From Forficula auricularia (taxonomy: Eukaryota; Arthropoda; Insecta; Dermaptera; Forficulidae), in assembly GCA_024734495.1 (NCBI GenBank), contig JALMQS010000153.1, forward strand, positions 9,697,294 through 9,761,293: a DNA stretch of 64,000 nucleotides, in the 5' to 3' direction. Numbering within the stretch: the stretch's first letter is position 1; every line of letters starts with the position of its first letter. The notes beneath the pieces were generated by a model that searched no databases, was not told where the DNA came from, and saw only the letters and a list, made by a program, of their open reading frames with translations. Positions 48,562 through 59,132 of the stretch are shown here, one piece after another. A program made the position numbers and the translations under genes.

Positions 48562-48741
48562 GGGGGTCAGATAGGTTAGGCGGTAGCATGACAACGAGCT
48601 AACCAGGGGACCCGGGTTCGAATCCGACTCGAGGCATCCAGCTAAAATCTGACCCCGGGGGTAGAGACAAATTTAAAAAATATAATAAGTATCGTAATTA
48701 GGCTTATGCCTAGAAAGACCGAAAAGCCAAAAAAAAAAAAT
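48562..48741 (+). mobile_element. tRNA-derived SINE inside the right foldback arm
   Basis: The head GGTTAGGCGGTAGCATGACA and B box GGGTTCGAATCCGACTCG match the SINE at 18442. A 13-bp duplication AATAGTTAATAAT flanks it (48549-48561 and 48742-48754). The left arm near 44000 keeps the empty site. Confidence 0.92.
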
Positions 48742-49083
48742 AAATAGTTAATAATTATATTCCATGTTAAAATAATTAAAGTATTATTATCACCAATATT
48801 AATAAAATGTTTTATTCTTTCAAATCCCTTCTGCTAGTTTTCTGATCCAATAGATAACAGTTTTTAAATTTTTCTAAGAGATTTTTTTAATTTTTAAAGC
48901 TTTCTTATTAATGTCACTATTTCTAAGAGTGAGGTTTTACTATTTGAATGCTGTGGAAATTTAGAGGTTCACTAAATCAAATAATGACTATTCACTAATT
49001 GGCAGTGGTATACTTTTAATTATTTCGAATAGTGACTATTCACTTCCAAATAGTGGTTATTCACTATTTCGATTTTAGAGAGA

Positions 49084-49740
49084 TAAGTAGACTCTTTTCA
49101 TTCTTCCATTAGTCACTCCACAATTTCCCAATTTTGATTTTGAAAAATCTTTGGGAGTCTTCCAAGAATGTTTGAGAAAAATCTATAGAGGGTTTGTTTG
49201 CACCCCGTTTGGCCAAAATATCTATTGCCTCGTTACCAACGATTCCCCTATGTCCTGGCACCCACGAACTCCGATCGCTCTCCAAACAGAGACTGGATCC
49301 TCTGCACCAAGGGATGCGACGAATTTAATTCCTCCAGTGCATGTAGGCGAGTCACTAATTATGATGCCTTTTCTCAGCCCACGGTTTTTAATATAAGTAA
49401 GACCTAATTCGATAGCTTTTAGTTCTGCGGTGAAAATGCTGGAAATGGCGGGAAGTCTAAAATTAAATTCAAAATTATTGTGTTTGAAGGCGCAACCTAC
49501 TTTTGTTTCGAATTTTGAGCCATCGGTGAAAACAAGTGCATAATTCGGATATTTCTTTATAATGTCCTGAAACATTGTGTTAAAGATAGTGCCATTTGTG
49601 TCCCTTTTATTGAATTTATTGAGGTCCCAGATAACTGCAGGTTTTTTAAGAAGCCAGGGAGGGTTGGGTGAAAAAATGGTTGTGACCTGGCTGTTGCAAT
49701 TAACCTCAAAAGTTCTCAATATGATGTTTCATTCTTATAC
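49084..49740 (-). pseudogene. I-type LINE RNase H fragment
   Basis: The frame 49719-49222 holds YALVFTDGSKFETKVGCAFK and FTAELKAIELGLTYIKNRG, the RNase H active-site segments, and [14 protein letters not shown]. After a stop it continues as [14 protein letters not shown]. The LINE is cut by the foldback on one side and by the RTE element on the other. Confidence 0.75.
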
Positions 49741-49799
49741 CTAAAGGTTTAGAGGATCTGGGTTTTGAGAAATTGTTCGAGTTTATATCATCATCATCA

Positions 49800-52700
49800 T
49801 CAATCAGCCCTTTTTCTTGTCCACTGCTGAACATAGGCCTCCTCCAAATGTCTCCAGTTTTCTCGATCTTTTGCAACTTTTATCCAGTTTGTCGATATTC
49901 TTCTTATATCGTCTGTCCATCGTGTGGGAGGTCTACCTCGGCTTCGCTTATCCTCCCTTGGCCTCCATTCAAGGAGTTTCTTTGTCCATCTGCCATCCTC
50001 CATTCTAGCGATATGTCCAGCCCATCTCCACTTTTGTTTTGCAATGCGTTCAATGATGTCGTCTACTCCAGTTCGTCTACGGATCTCATCATTTCTTACG
50101 CGGTCTTTTAAGGTCAAACCAAGCATTGATCTTTCCATTCGCCTTTGTGTTACTCGCAGTTTTTCTGATGATATTTTTGTGAGAGTCAAAGTCTCTGCTC
50201 CATAAGTCAAAATTGGCAAGACGCACTGGTTGAAGGCTTTCCGCTTCAACGTTGTTGGAATATCTGCCTTAAAAATGTCTTTCAATTTCCCATAGGCTGC
50301 CCATCCCAGAGTGATTCTTCTTAACATTTCGCAGGTCTGGTTATCTCGACCTATTCTTATCTCATGGCCTAGGTAAACATATTTTTCCACCACTTCTATA
50401 ACCTGATCCTCAATGTGGATTTCCTCGCTGAAGACCATATTTGTCATCATCTTTGTTTTTTGATAGTTTATCATCAATCCTATTTTTCGAGACACATTCT
50501 CGAGCTCTTGGACCATGTTTTTTGCGTCCCCTAAATTATCTGATATGATGACAATATCATCCGCGAAGCGTAAGTGACTAAGCCTCTCTCCATCGATAGT
50601 TATTCCTTTCTCTTGCCATGACAACATTTTGAACCCATGCTCAAGTACAGTGGTGAACAGCTTTGGTGACATAGTGTCACCCTGCCTAACTCCTCTTTTG
50701 ATGTTTATCTTATGTTTATCTTATTTGTTGTTGAATGCAGATTTACGGTTGTTGTGGCATTTTCGTGGATGTTCTTGATAATGTTACAATAACGATGATC
50801 GATTCTACATTCTTGTAGTGCTGTTAGAATAGATGGTAACTCTACAATATCAAAGCCTTTTTAAAATCTACAAACACAAGTGCCAAGGGACGTTTGTATT
50901 CTATAGTTTTTTCTATTAATGTTTTCAGGCTTTGCAGATGATCTTTGGTACCATATCCACGACGGAAACCAGCTTGTTCTCTAGGCTGGTAAAATCCAAC
51001 TTAGTCTCTAACCTAGTTGTTATTATTCGGGTGTAGAACTTGTAGAGGTGGTTAAGAAGACTAATTGGTCTATAATTTTCCAGGTCTGTTACGTCACCCT
51101 TCTTATGTAGAAGAATCATTAGCGAGTTGTTCCATTTTACTGGGATTTGTTGGTTTCTAAGAGACAGATTGAAAAGCTTTTGGATCTGCATCATGAGTAG
51201 TGGTCCACCCATTTTTAAAGCTTCTGTAACCATGCCATTCTCTCCTGGGGCTTTGTTATTTTTCATACTCCCTAGAGCATTTCGGATTTCGTCTAGCGAA
51301 ATTTCAGGAATATCTTCAGAGCCTTGATTTTGGACCTTCTTATGCAAATACTTAGTTGAGTCTAGACTGGATTTGTTGGTGTACAACATTTCTTAAAATC
51401 TTTCCACAATATGTAGTAGTTTTTATCTGTTTGTTGTTATTTTGCCAGTTTCATCTCGAATACTGCTCTCATCTGTGGAGAGGAGCCTCAAAATATTCTC
51501 TTGCTACCCTTGATGCAATTCAGAAACGAGCCGTCAGGCTAATTGACGATTCTACCCTCACCGACTCCCTCGACTCGTTGGCTCATCGAAGAGATGTCTC
51601 CTGCCCTTTCCCTTTTCTATAGATACTATCACGGCAGGTGCTCTGATGAGATAAAGTCAATAATTCCCCCCAAAGCATACTTTGCACGCAGCACACGTTT
51701 TGCCGACTCCCAACACTCTTTTGCGGTCAAATTGGAAAAGTGCCGGACCACTTCATTCGCGAATAATCTTCAAGTTTGAAAATTTCTTTTTTCCATTTGC
51801 AACTTTATTCATCATTTGTTTTATGCTTTTGTTGTATTCAATGGTTTTTGTGATGGTTTGGTTTTTATAATTTCTTATGTCCTTTCTTATTGCTTTAGAG
51901 ATTTCCTTATTTAATAAGTTTATAATTTGTTGGTCAACGTTCTTATCTCCTCTCAACAACCGCCTTTGTTCTATTTTGCGTTTTGTATCCAAACTAATTT
52001 TTTCTTCCTTTGCACTTATTGGGCAAAACTTCGTTTGTGCTTCTGTTATTGCTTCCACTATTGAGTCATTTAGTTTGTTAATATCTTCATCTGATGTTTT
52101 CTTTTGGAGGGTTTCATAAATATGTTTCTCAAATATTTCCTTGTTTATTAGGTGTGCCCATGATTTCGGTTGTTTCTTTTTTATCATTTTGTATTGTTCA
52201 TCACTGATATTTATTTCAATGGTGGCTCTCACCATTCGATGGTCACTTGATTTTGAGAATCTATTTAAAACTGTGACATCCATAAATATGCATTTTTTTA
52301 TCTGTGATGAAATAATCAATCTCATTTTTGGTATTTCCATCTGGGCTTTTTCAAGTCCATCGTCGATGGAATTTTTTATAGAAGAAACTATTCATCTGAA
52401 ATAAGTTTTTCTCTAACAGGAAGTTTAGCAAAGTGTCACCGCGATCATTTCTTCTCGGACTTCTGAAATTTCCAAGCGCACTCTCCAAAGGGTCTATTTT
52501 AGTTCCTATTTTGGCATTAAAATCTCCACATATAATTGTGAAATTTTCATGATTATCTGTGATGGCTTCGGACAATTCCTCGTAAAAAGTTTCGATTTCT
52601 TCGTCGTTGTGTTGCGATGTTGGCGCATAAACTTGGATGATTTTTAGGTTATATCTCTTGCTCAAACGTAAAGTCACATAAATAACTCTAGTGGACACCG

Positions 52701-53136
52701 CCTGTACATAGATAACACTCTTTACGACCCTCTTATTTATGAAAAATCCAACTCCTCCTATTGAGTTTTGTTCTCCATTGTGGTAGAACAAATGACCAGA
52801 TTTTAGGGTCTTGAGGCCTTCTCCTCTCCTTCTGACTTCGCTAACTCCAACAACGTCCCACCTTATTTTCTCTAACTCATTTTCCATTTCCGCAAAACTT
52901 TCTTCCGAGAGTAGAGTTCGGGCATTGAAGGTTGCAATTTTGAAAGCTGTTTTCGTCAAATTTTTGTCCCCCCCAGAATCCTTGGGACAGACTGATAAAT
53001 CAGTGTGAGATTTCGGATATGGGATCCTACTCACCTGGGGTAGTTTCCTTTTCGTTTTAGAATCTGACATTTGTAAGGGTGTTGGCTGAAATTTCACTGC
53101 CGCGCGAGCCTCTGCGTGTTGGCAATGTGACGTCAC
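49800..53136 (-). pseudogene. RTE endonuclease-reverse transcriptase, broken in four parts
   Basis: Endonuclease: 53136-52351 with TFNARTLLSEES, VVGVSEVRRRGEG, IICGDFNAKIG. Linker: 52340-51753 with SDHRMVRATIEI. RT: 51389-50925 with NNKAPGENGMVTEALKM and LHKKGDVTDLENYRPISLLN, then RGVRQGDTMSPKLFTTVLEH and the catalytic FADDIVIISD in 50672-49800. The end contains VLPILTYGAETLTLTK, KWRWAGHIARMEDGRWT and RGRPPTRWTDDI. Frame breaks occur near 52345, at the Jockey insert, near 50920 and near 50710, so the protein cannot be made. Confidence 0.85.
51464..51765 (+). mobile_element. Jockey ORF2 internal fragment without poly(A)
   Basis: The fragment encodes CSHLWRGASKYSLATLDAIQ and after one frame change ALSLFYRYYHGRCSDEI and IIPPKAYFARSTRF. 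CGAATA occurs at both edges (51458-51463 and 51760-51765). Removing one copy restores NLKIIRDETGKITTNR of the RTE frame. There is no A-tail. Confidence 0.8.
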
Positions 53137-53400
53137 TACTCAGGGGGTTAGAATAAGAATAGGAAGAAAGGAGAAAAGATATTTGAAATGAATAGACCCC
53201 TAGCCCTCGAATACTCTAATAGCGTCGAGGTCTGAAGAGAACAAGAGTTGGTCAAGTGAGACCTGATAGGATAGATAAAAGAGAGAGATCTGGTACCAGT
53301 AAGTGGAAAAAATACAAGGTACAGCTCGGGACCTTGTGGTTGCCAGGCCACATACTCACTAGATGTGAGCCCCTTAAGGGAAGGAGCAAGATCCCTCGGC

Positions 53401-53914
53401 GCGCACTAGTCGCCCGACGCAGGCCACTGATAGGGTAGATGTTTATTAATTATTTATTATCTATCGATTGTTTTGCTAACTGTTGGTCTGTATTACAATT
53501 ATTTATAGAGTAAGTACCAGGAAGTCCGCATCCTCACATCCCTCACTGTCACATAATCATTTCATTCTCCATTATAGGGACGCCGAGCTTGGATCAGCCA
53601 CTGAGATACACGCTCAAACCTCATAAAAAGTCGAAGCAGATTAATTAATAAACTAATAATAAAGAAACCTTAACGTAAATTTAAATAAAGCCCAATTCCC
53701 TTGAACATAAGAGTCACATTGCCCCCCTTCGCCCCTTGAATTCATCCCACCCCCTCGTGAGTTGGTTGTATATTTTTGAAAATTGTAAAAAAAAATTTCT
53801 TTTAAGGAATACTTTGGGACCCGAATTATAAAAAATTAAATGTTTTTTTTCTAGGTGGTATTCTTTCTAATATATTTGTACATTCCATATTATTTCGTTT
53901 CTTTCAACTCCCAG
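53401..53914. other. Upstream flank or intron of P450 gene 2
   Basis: The exon with the start codon and membrane anchor should lie upstream of 53915, but no convincing signal-anchor exon was seen here. Confidence 0.4.
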
Positions 53915-56900
53915 AAACTTATAAATAGAATCCCGGGCTTTCCATCAATTCCCATATTTGGACACATTTTGGATCTCGCTGGACCCCGGTATGGTGAGTT
54001 ATTTATTTAATTTTTATTCATTAATATATATTATTTTGTTTAATTATATGTAATTAGAAAATCATTTGCTAATTTTAAGATATATTTATGCAATTATTAT
54101 AGTGAATTATGATGATAGATTTTTATAAATAATTTATTAAATAATAGGCAATTTATTTTGTAGAAATTCTCAACGTTCTTGGCAAGTATTATCAAAAATC
54201 TGAAGACATTTATTTCCTAAATTTTTTGGGAAGACGTTATATTTTTTGCAGAAGTCTTAAATATATTGAGGTAAGGAAGATATAACTTTTTTACTTAGAG
54301 AAAGTGGTGTAGGTTTTAGGTGAAACATGATATTAATTAATAAAGTAAAGGGTGTGTAGTTTCCCAGTGAATGAAATAAAACTCAAAGAGGTTTATACAA
54401 ACTCAATATATTTCGGATTATTAGTCTATCATCAGGAGTTTACAGGTTAAAACTAATAATATTTGAACGTGCGATCACGATTTCGAAAATAAATTCCTCG
54501 ACAACGAAAAATATTCAAAAAATATTATATACTATTATCGGTACGTAGATGATATAATTTTACTATGGGGAGGTACAAATAGACAATAAGGCACATTTAT
54601 AGAATATATAAATAATCTTCATGAGAAAATAAAATTCACAGTAGAGAAAGAAAAAGAAAAAATACTTAAATTTTTTAGATTTAAAAATAAAAATTTCCGG
54701 AAATAAACACACCTTTGAAATTTATAGAAAACCCACAGCTACTGACATTGTAATAAATAAAAATTCTTGTAGACCAATGTCACATAAACACGCAGCCTTC
54801 CATTCAATGATACATAGACTAATAAATATACCTCTGTCAGAAAAAGCATACTCACAAGAATTAGAGACAATTAAAGAAATCGCGGTAAATAATGGATACG
54901 AGGCAAGCCTTATAGACCAAATGTTATTTAAAAAAATTGAAAAATCAACCCTGGAATCAATAAATTCACAAAAGAATGAAAAAGAAAAAGAAAATCCTAG
55001 GATAATTCTCCCATATTATGGACAAATTTCGGAAAAATAAAAACAAAAAATGAAAAAATTAGGGTTCAAAACATTATTCAAAACTCCAATTACTATAGGA
55101 AAAGATTTAGGTTCAAATAAAAAAGACAAATTACCAAATACAGAAAAAGAAGGGGTTTATAGTTTGAAATGCAAAGATTGCGAATCGATCTATGTTGGGA
55201 AAACAGAAAGAAATCTGAAAATTCGATTAAATGAACATATTAGGGACTTTAAAAATAAAAAGAGTGAAGACTCTTTTGCGGAACATTTAAATTCAAACAA
55301 TCATTCTTTCCCAGAAGGAACAGATATTAGATTAATAAAAGGAGAAAGAAACCCAAAATTAATTAGCGCAATTGAGTCGTTAGAAATTTTGAAATCATTC
55401 AATAGAAATTCAAAGCTTTGTTTGAACAACCAAATTGAATTATCCAATAGCAATCTGCATAAGATGTTTGCTAACAAAAGATAAAAAGAAAAAAGAAAAA
55501 CAAAACCTTCCATTGTCAGCCTTTCTCTTTGTAAAACAAGGAGAAAGGGAAACATATTGTTATAATTGAATGTGAACCAAAAGAATGTCTTTATTGGTTC
55601 TAAGCTGACCACCAGTGAGGAAGGAACACCAAATTTTCAATATCCATACGATATTGACTCCATGAAAAACAAACATTTATAATTAAAAAAGACTGATGAT
55701 GAAGACCAAGTCTTCGAAACTATAGTCTCACACAAATAAATAATATATATACAGATATTCATCTAGATATATTTGTGTGTATGTTTATTTGCATCAAGCA
55801 GAGGACAACCTTTTTGTTTCTCTTTGTGAAAAACATCAATTTTTAACAATAAATAAAATTTAAATTTAAATTAAATTCAAACCACGCCCTCAGCCTTCTA
55901 AAATAAATGACATACTGATATATGAGATAACCACAAAATTGTTGTATATTGTAATTTATCTCATCTAATTTATCTCTATTATGTTTTATTTTAATCTATA
56001 TTTCTATATGTAATTTATGCTTATGTGTACATTGATATTTATTATTAATTTTGTGTTTATGACTTAAATTTGGAATTTTATTTTCTAATTTAATTCTAAA
56101 ATTTTTTATATATATACTTGGAATTAAAGGTTTTTTATTTATATTAATATTCATATTTACCTAGATTTTTATATTTATATTTATATATTTTTATATTTAA
56201 AAAAGAAAATTTTGGTAAAATTTTTTTGAATTTTAATTTTATTTATATAATTTTATTATGTTAAATGTTGATGTTTTTCTAGTGTTATATTGGTATGTAT
56301 GATTTGAATGTTATATTTTGTTATATTGGTACGTATGATTTAGATGTTAAAATTGTGATCGCACGTTCAAATATTATTAGTTTTAACCAGTAAACTCCTG
56401 ATGATGGACTAATAATCTCAAATATATTAAGTTTGTATAAAACTCTTTGAGTTTTATTTCATTCACTGTGAAACTACACACCGTTTACTTTATTAATTAA
56501 GATATACCTTTTACGCACATACTATATTCTAACCATACAAATCCAACGCATTTATGTTGGTTGAGAAGAGACACCTAAATACAAGCAGGTCTCTATATTA
56601 GCATTTTCTAGTTAGTCTAATTAGATTTTTCTTTAGCTTTATCTTCTTGAAATCTAATCTACTATATGTAATATCATATTTTATTTTCTAATATTTAAGA
56701 GCGCTTTAGTTTTACCCAACTTACTTGCTTGCTTTCAGACATACCTAGTTGCATAGATTTTAGGCGCGCTTAAATATTAGAAAGAAATTTTAGAAAATTA
56801 GGTGGACATGACAAGGAAACTATTGAACTGATTAGAGCCTAATTTTGAGTTGAATTGATAAGAATTGTTATGAAAGATTGGTCGTATTTCATCTAATTTT

Positions 56901-57963
56901 GTGTTTCTCAAACTTTTTTACGTACAAGGTTCGGATAAAATTTGTATTTTAAATTTTAGATAAAAATGGGTCTAAAAAATGAAATTCGAGTTTTCTTTAA
57001 AAATATTTGTTTATATATCCTGAATCCTATAAGAACATTTTTTATTCAATAATCTGTCTGACGGTATTCCTCACTTTGATTGTGTTATCTCATAAATGGT
57101 AAATCTTGAGGAAATACGATGGTTCATACACGAGGGTGAACCGCGACCTAATATCGTGTACACCTACTTCCACTTCCAATTTCATTTACAAGTAGAGACA
57201 ATAGATGAAGGGGCATGATCTATTGAATTCCAAAATAATTCCACATAATTCCAAAGACGGTGTACACCTAATTCCACTAACTAGTATACTATATTTTCTC
57301 CCCCCCCCCCCCCCACACACACACATACACACACACTCAAACCACAAAAACAGAACAACAAGTTCTTCCGCTCTTTAGTCTCATACACATTATACAATTA
57401 TTTTGTGTCGTTACATTAATCATAATATGTGAAGATTACTATTTTGTATGCTTCTTTCAGGAATTGATGAGTAGCAAAAAATTTATAACAAAAAGTTTAG
57501 ACTACGAACTACTTCACAGTTGGCTTGGGACCGGCCTAGTTACCGCCACTGGTTAAGTAACAAAATAATTTGAATCAGTAATTAATTTGTAAAATTATGA
57601 ATGTTTTAATTTTTTGAAATAATTCACATTAGGAGATAAATGGTTCAGTCATCGGAAAATGTTCACCCCTGCATTCCACTTTAAGATTCTTGAAGATTTC
57701 ATTCCAAGTATGACCTCGAATAGTAAAATTCTGGTAGATTCTTTGAAAGGACATGTTGACCAAGTTATCGATCTTTGGACATTCATCACGCTTTGTACTC
57801 TGGATTTAATTTGTGGTGAGTTTTGTTTATTAAATGTTATATCAAAAAGTAATATTATATTATATTCTTAACGAAATTTCTTATTTCCAGAAACATCAAT
57901 GGGAACAAAAATAAATGCCCAAATCACTCAAGGAGATGCTCCATATGTTCAAGCTATTTTAAA
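53915..57963 (+). CDS. CYP4-type cytochrome P450, 5' five exons (gene 2)
   Basis: Exons 53915-53993, 54164-54270, 57461-57551, 57633-57815 and 57891-57963 have GT..AG introns and consistent phases. They encode the hinge and N-terminal part of a microsomal P450: IPGFPSIPIFGHILDLAGPR, LNVLGKYYQKSEDIYFLNFL, LDYELLHSWLGTGLVTATG, DKWFSHRKMFTPAFHFKILE (the helix C WxxxR-type segment common in CYP4) and ETSMGTKINAQ, about 177 residues. The last exon is the homologue of the first visible exon of gene 1. The first exon (membrane anchor) and about 330 C-terminal residues with the heme site are not visible. They may continue past the Gypsy element that starts at 59133. A Penelope element sits in the second intron and MITE copies in later introns. 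Confidence 0.88.
54533..55484 (+). pseudogene. Penelope RT-GIY-YIG polyprotein, broken
   Basis: The RT catalytic segment YYRYVDDIILLWGGTNRQ is read from 54533 and then stops. ILKFFRFKNKN/FEIYRKPTAT-like segments follow in shifted frames, and MSHKHAAFHSMIHRLINIPL is in 54777-55040. After a stop, 55050-55484 encodes the endonuclease: GVYSLKCKDCESIYVGKTER (variant of GIY..YIG), IRLNEHIRDFKNK and AIESLEILKSF. CxxC before YVGKT is typical of the Penelope endonuclease. At least one frameshift and two stops disable it. Confidence 0.85.
55590..55838 (+). mobile_element. Penelope-type terminal repeat fragment (HHR family)
   Basis: GACTCCATGAAAAACAAACA through GTTTATTTGCATCAAGCAGA matches 45577-45853 in opposite orientation, and its end recurs near 47215-47255. 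It may be the terminus of a second Penelope family. Confidence 0.65.
55675..55741 (+). ncRNA. Hammerhead-ribozyme-like motif
   Basis: CTGATGA (55693-55699), an extra T, stem II GAAGAC (55701-55706) with loop CAA and GTCTTC (55710-55715), GAAA (55716-55719), then C-TATA-G and GTC ending at 55727 where cleavage would occur. Stem I can form from GA/TC next to the core and ATTTAT (55675-55680) with ATAAAT (55736-55741) further out. Tiny stem III agrees with type-I hammerheads known from Penelope-like elements. Activity is not certain because of the extra T. Confidence 0.6.
57131..57290. mobile_element. MITE, one end degraded
   Basis: CGAGGGTGAACCGCGACCTA at the left matches the end of the MITE at 58066-58234; GTGTACACCTAATTCCACT near the right corresponds to its interior, but the right inverted end is missing. 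Confidence 0.65.
57300..57338. repeat. C-run followed by (CA)n microsatellite
   Basis: About fifteen C followed by CACACACACATACACACACA. Confidence 0.9.
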
Positions 57964-58065
57964 GTAAATAATAATATTTCTTAGTTTATATATTTAGTAT
58001 TAATATATTATATTTAGTTTTTATTTAGACCAAATTCTATTGGTAGGTACTAATATAATAATAAT

Positions 58066-58234
58066 CGAGGGGGAACCGCGACCTAAGATCGTGTATAATA
58101 CACCTACTTCCACTTCCACGTTCATTTCCAAATATTTCCAAAAAATTCCAGTACTTTATTTACTAAAATACTAAAATAATTCCACATGATTCTAAAGTCG
58201 TGCAAACCTAATTACAATCGCGGTTCACCCCTCG
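58066..58234. mobile_element. 169-bp MITE
   Basis: Ends CGAGGGGGAACCGCGA and, reversed, CGAGGGGTGAACCGCGA are inverted copies. Flanks are ATAATAAT-like on both sides, consistent with a short target duplication whose length cannot be fixed. No ORF. Confidence 0.8.
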
Positions 58235-59132
58235 ATAATAAGTAAACATGAAGTCAATATGACTAGTCATTGTCCTTCAATTTATAAGCCAAGAAAATAA
58301 CTTTACATATAAATGAATTCTGGCCATCTAGTCAGATCCGAGATTATTATTTTTATTTATGTATGGGTTTAGATGTGTGTAAAATGGTTTAAGGTCATTG
58401 TATAGCTGATCAAATTTTCACTGTGAGCCTAGCCTGAACCCGGGGCTCTTGCTCTGTAAGCAGAGACTGATCCCCTTAAAAAAATTTTAAATTCAAATTC
58501 ACTACTATTGCTTATGAATTTAAACTAAATTAAAAATATTCATAAAATGTATATACTGTGACAAACCTGGGCTTGTAAAATAATTTATTGTTTATTTTAC
58601 TTCGCCCAATTTGCGCTCTGACCAAGCTACTATTGCACTTCTCCTCAATATTGAAGATGAGACAATATTGAGTAGGTTGCAACAATAAAATGGTTTACGA
58701 GCAGGGTGCACTCAGGGAGATAATCTACTATGATTAGACACTCTATAAATTATATTAAAAGGCGCAATGCTGAATTTAAAGGTGTTAGTGGTCTTTATCT
58801 GCTTCGCTAAGTTGCGCCCTTGTTGGTCTAAATGATGTTATTGTGATTAACCCCCCGTTAATTAAGTGAAATATTGGTGAAGCTAAAGATGCTGCACAGG
58901 GAAGTATCCAATGGAGCGGATACTTGGAAAAGTAAACCAAATCAACCTGGTAGAAAATTTTCTTTATGATTGAGGGTAAAACGGACTGGAGCGATCAGTT
59001 ACCTGAAATTGGAAGCTGAAAAGAAAAAAATCTTATTGTCTATAGAAGGATTGATAATAGAACCAGGTAAATTAATTCAATTCAAGTAACTGGAATTTGT
59101 TTATATTAAAAATATTGTTTATTTATAATAAT
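58235..59132. other. Intron or flank between P450 gene 2 and the LTR element
   Basis: A tRNA-like segment on the - strand (CCGGGTTCAGGCTAG near 58430-58445) may be SINE debris. No exon matching 26497-26623 of gene 1 was found. Confidence 0.45.

Larger units (their letters stand above)
43672..49085. mobile_element. 5.4-kb foldback structure with ~1-kb inverted arms
   Basis: Left arm 43672-44655 and right arm 47652-49085 are inverted copies starting CTCTCTAAAATCGAAATAGT. Arms differ by a SINE insertion in the right arm and by about 180 bp (near 48080-48260) absent from the left arm. The spacer holds Penelope debris and two palindromes. No transposase is recognised. The structure interrupts an I-type LINE; no target duplication is evident and part of the LINE ORF seems lost at the junction. 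Confidence 0.8.
49787..53400 (-). mobile_element. RTE-type LINE, second family, degraded
   Basis: The element reads on the - strand from an untranslated leader near 53.1-53.4 kb to a (GAT)n-type 3' tail at 49787-49801. It lies upstream of the RNase H fragment of the I-type LINE and is split by a Jockey insert at 51464-51765. The 5' boundary is approximate. Confidence 0.8.
54330..56506 (+). mobile_element. Penelope-like retroelement with inverted terminal repeats
   Basis: Terminal repeats of about 150 bp at 54330-54485 and 56352-56506 are inverted copies (both contain GAACGTGCGATCAC or its complement). Between them lie RT and GIY-YIG endonuclease coding remnants on the + strand. A separate Penelope-type fragment (55590-55838) follows the ORF. 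The element is in an intron of P450 gene 2. Confidence 0.85.

Noticed and set aside
54405..54440. Hammerhead in the outer terminal repeats of the larger Penelope element
   Set aside because: CTGATGA and CGAAA are present on the - strand, but stem II has at most three pairs and no clear cleavage triplet follows.
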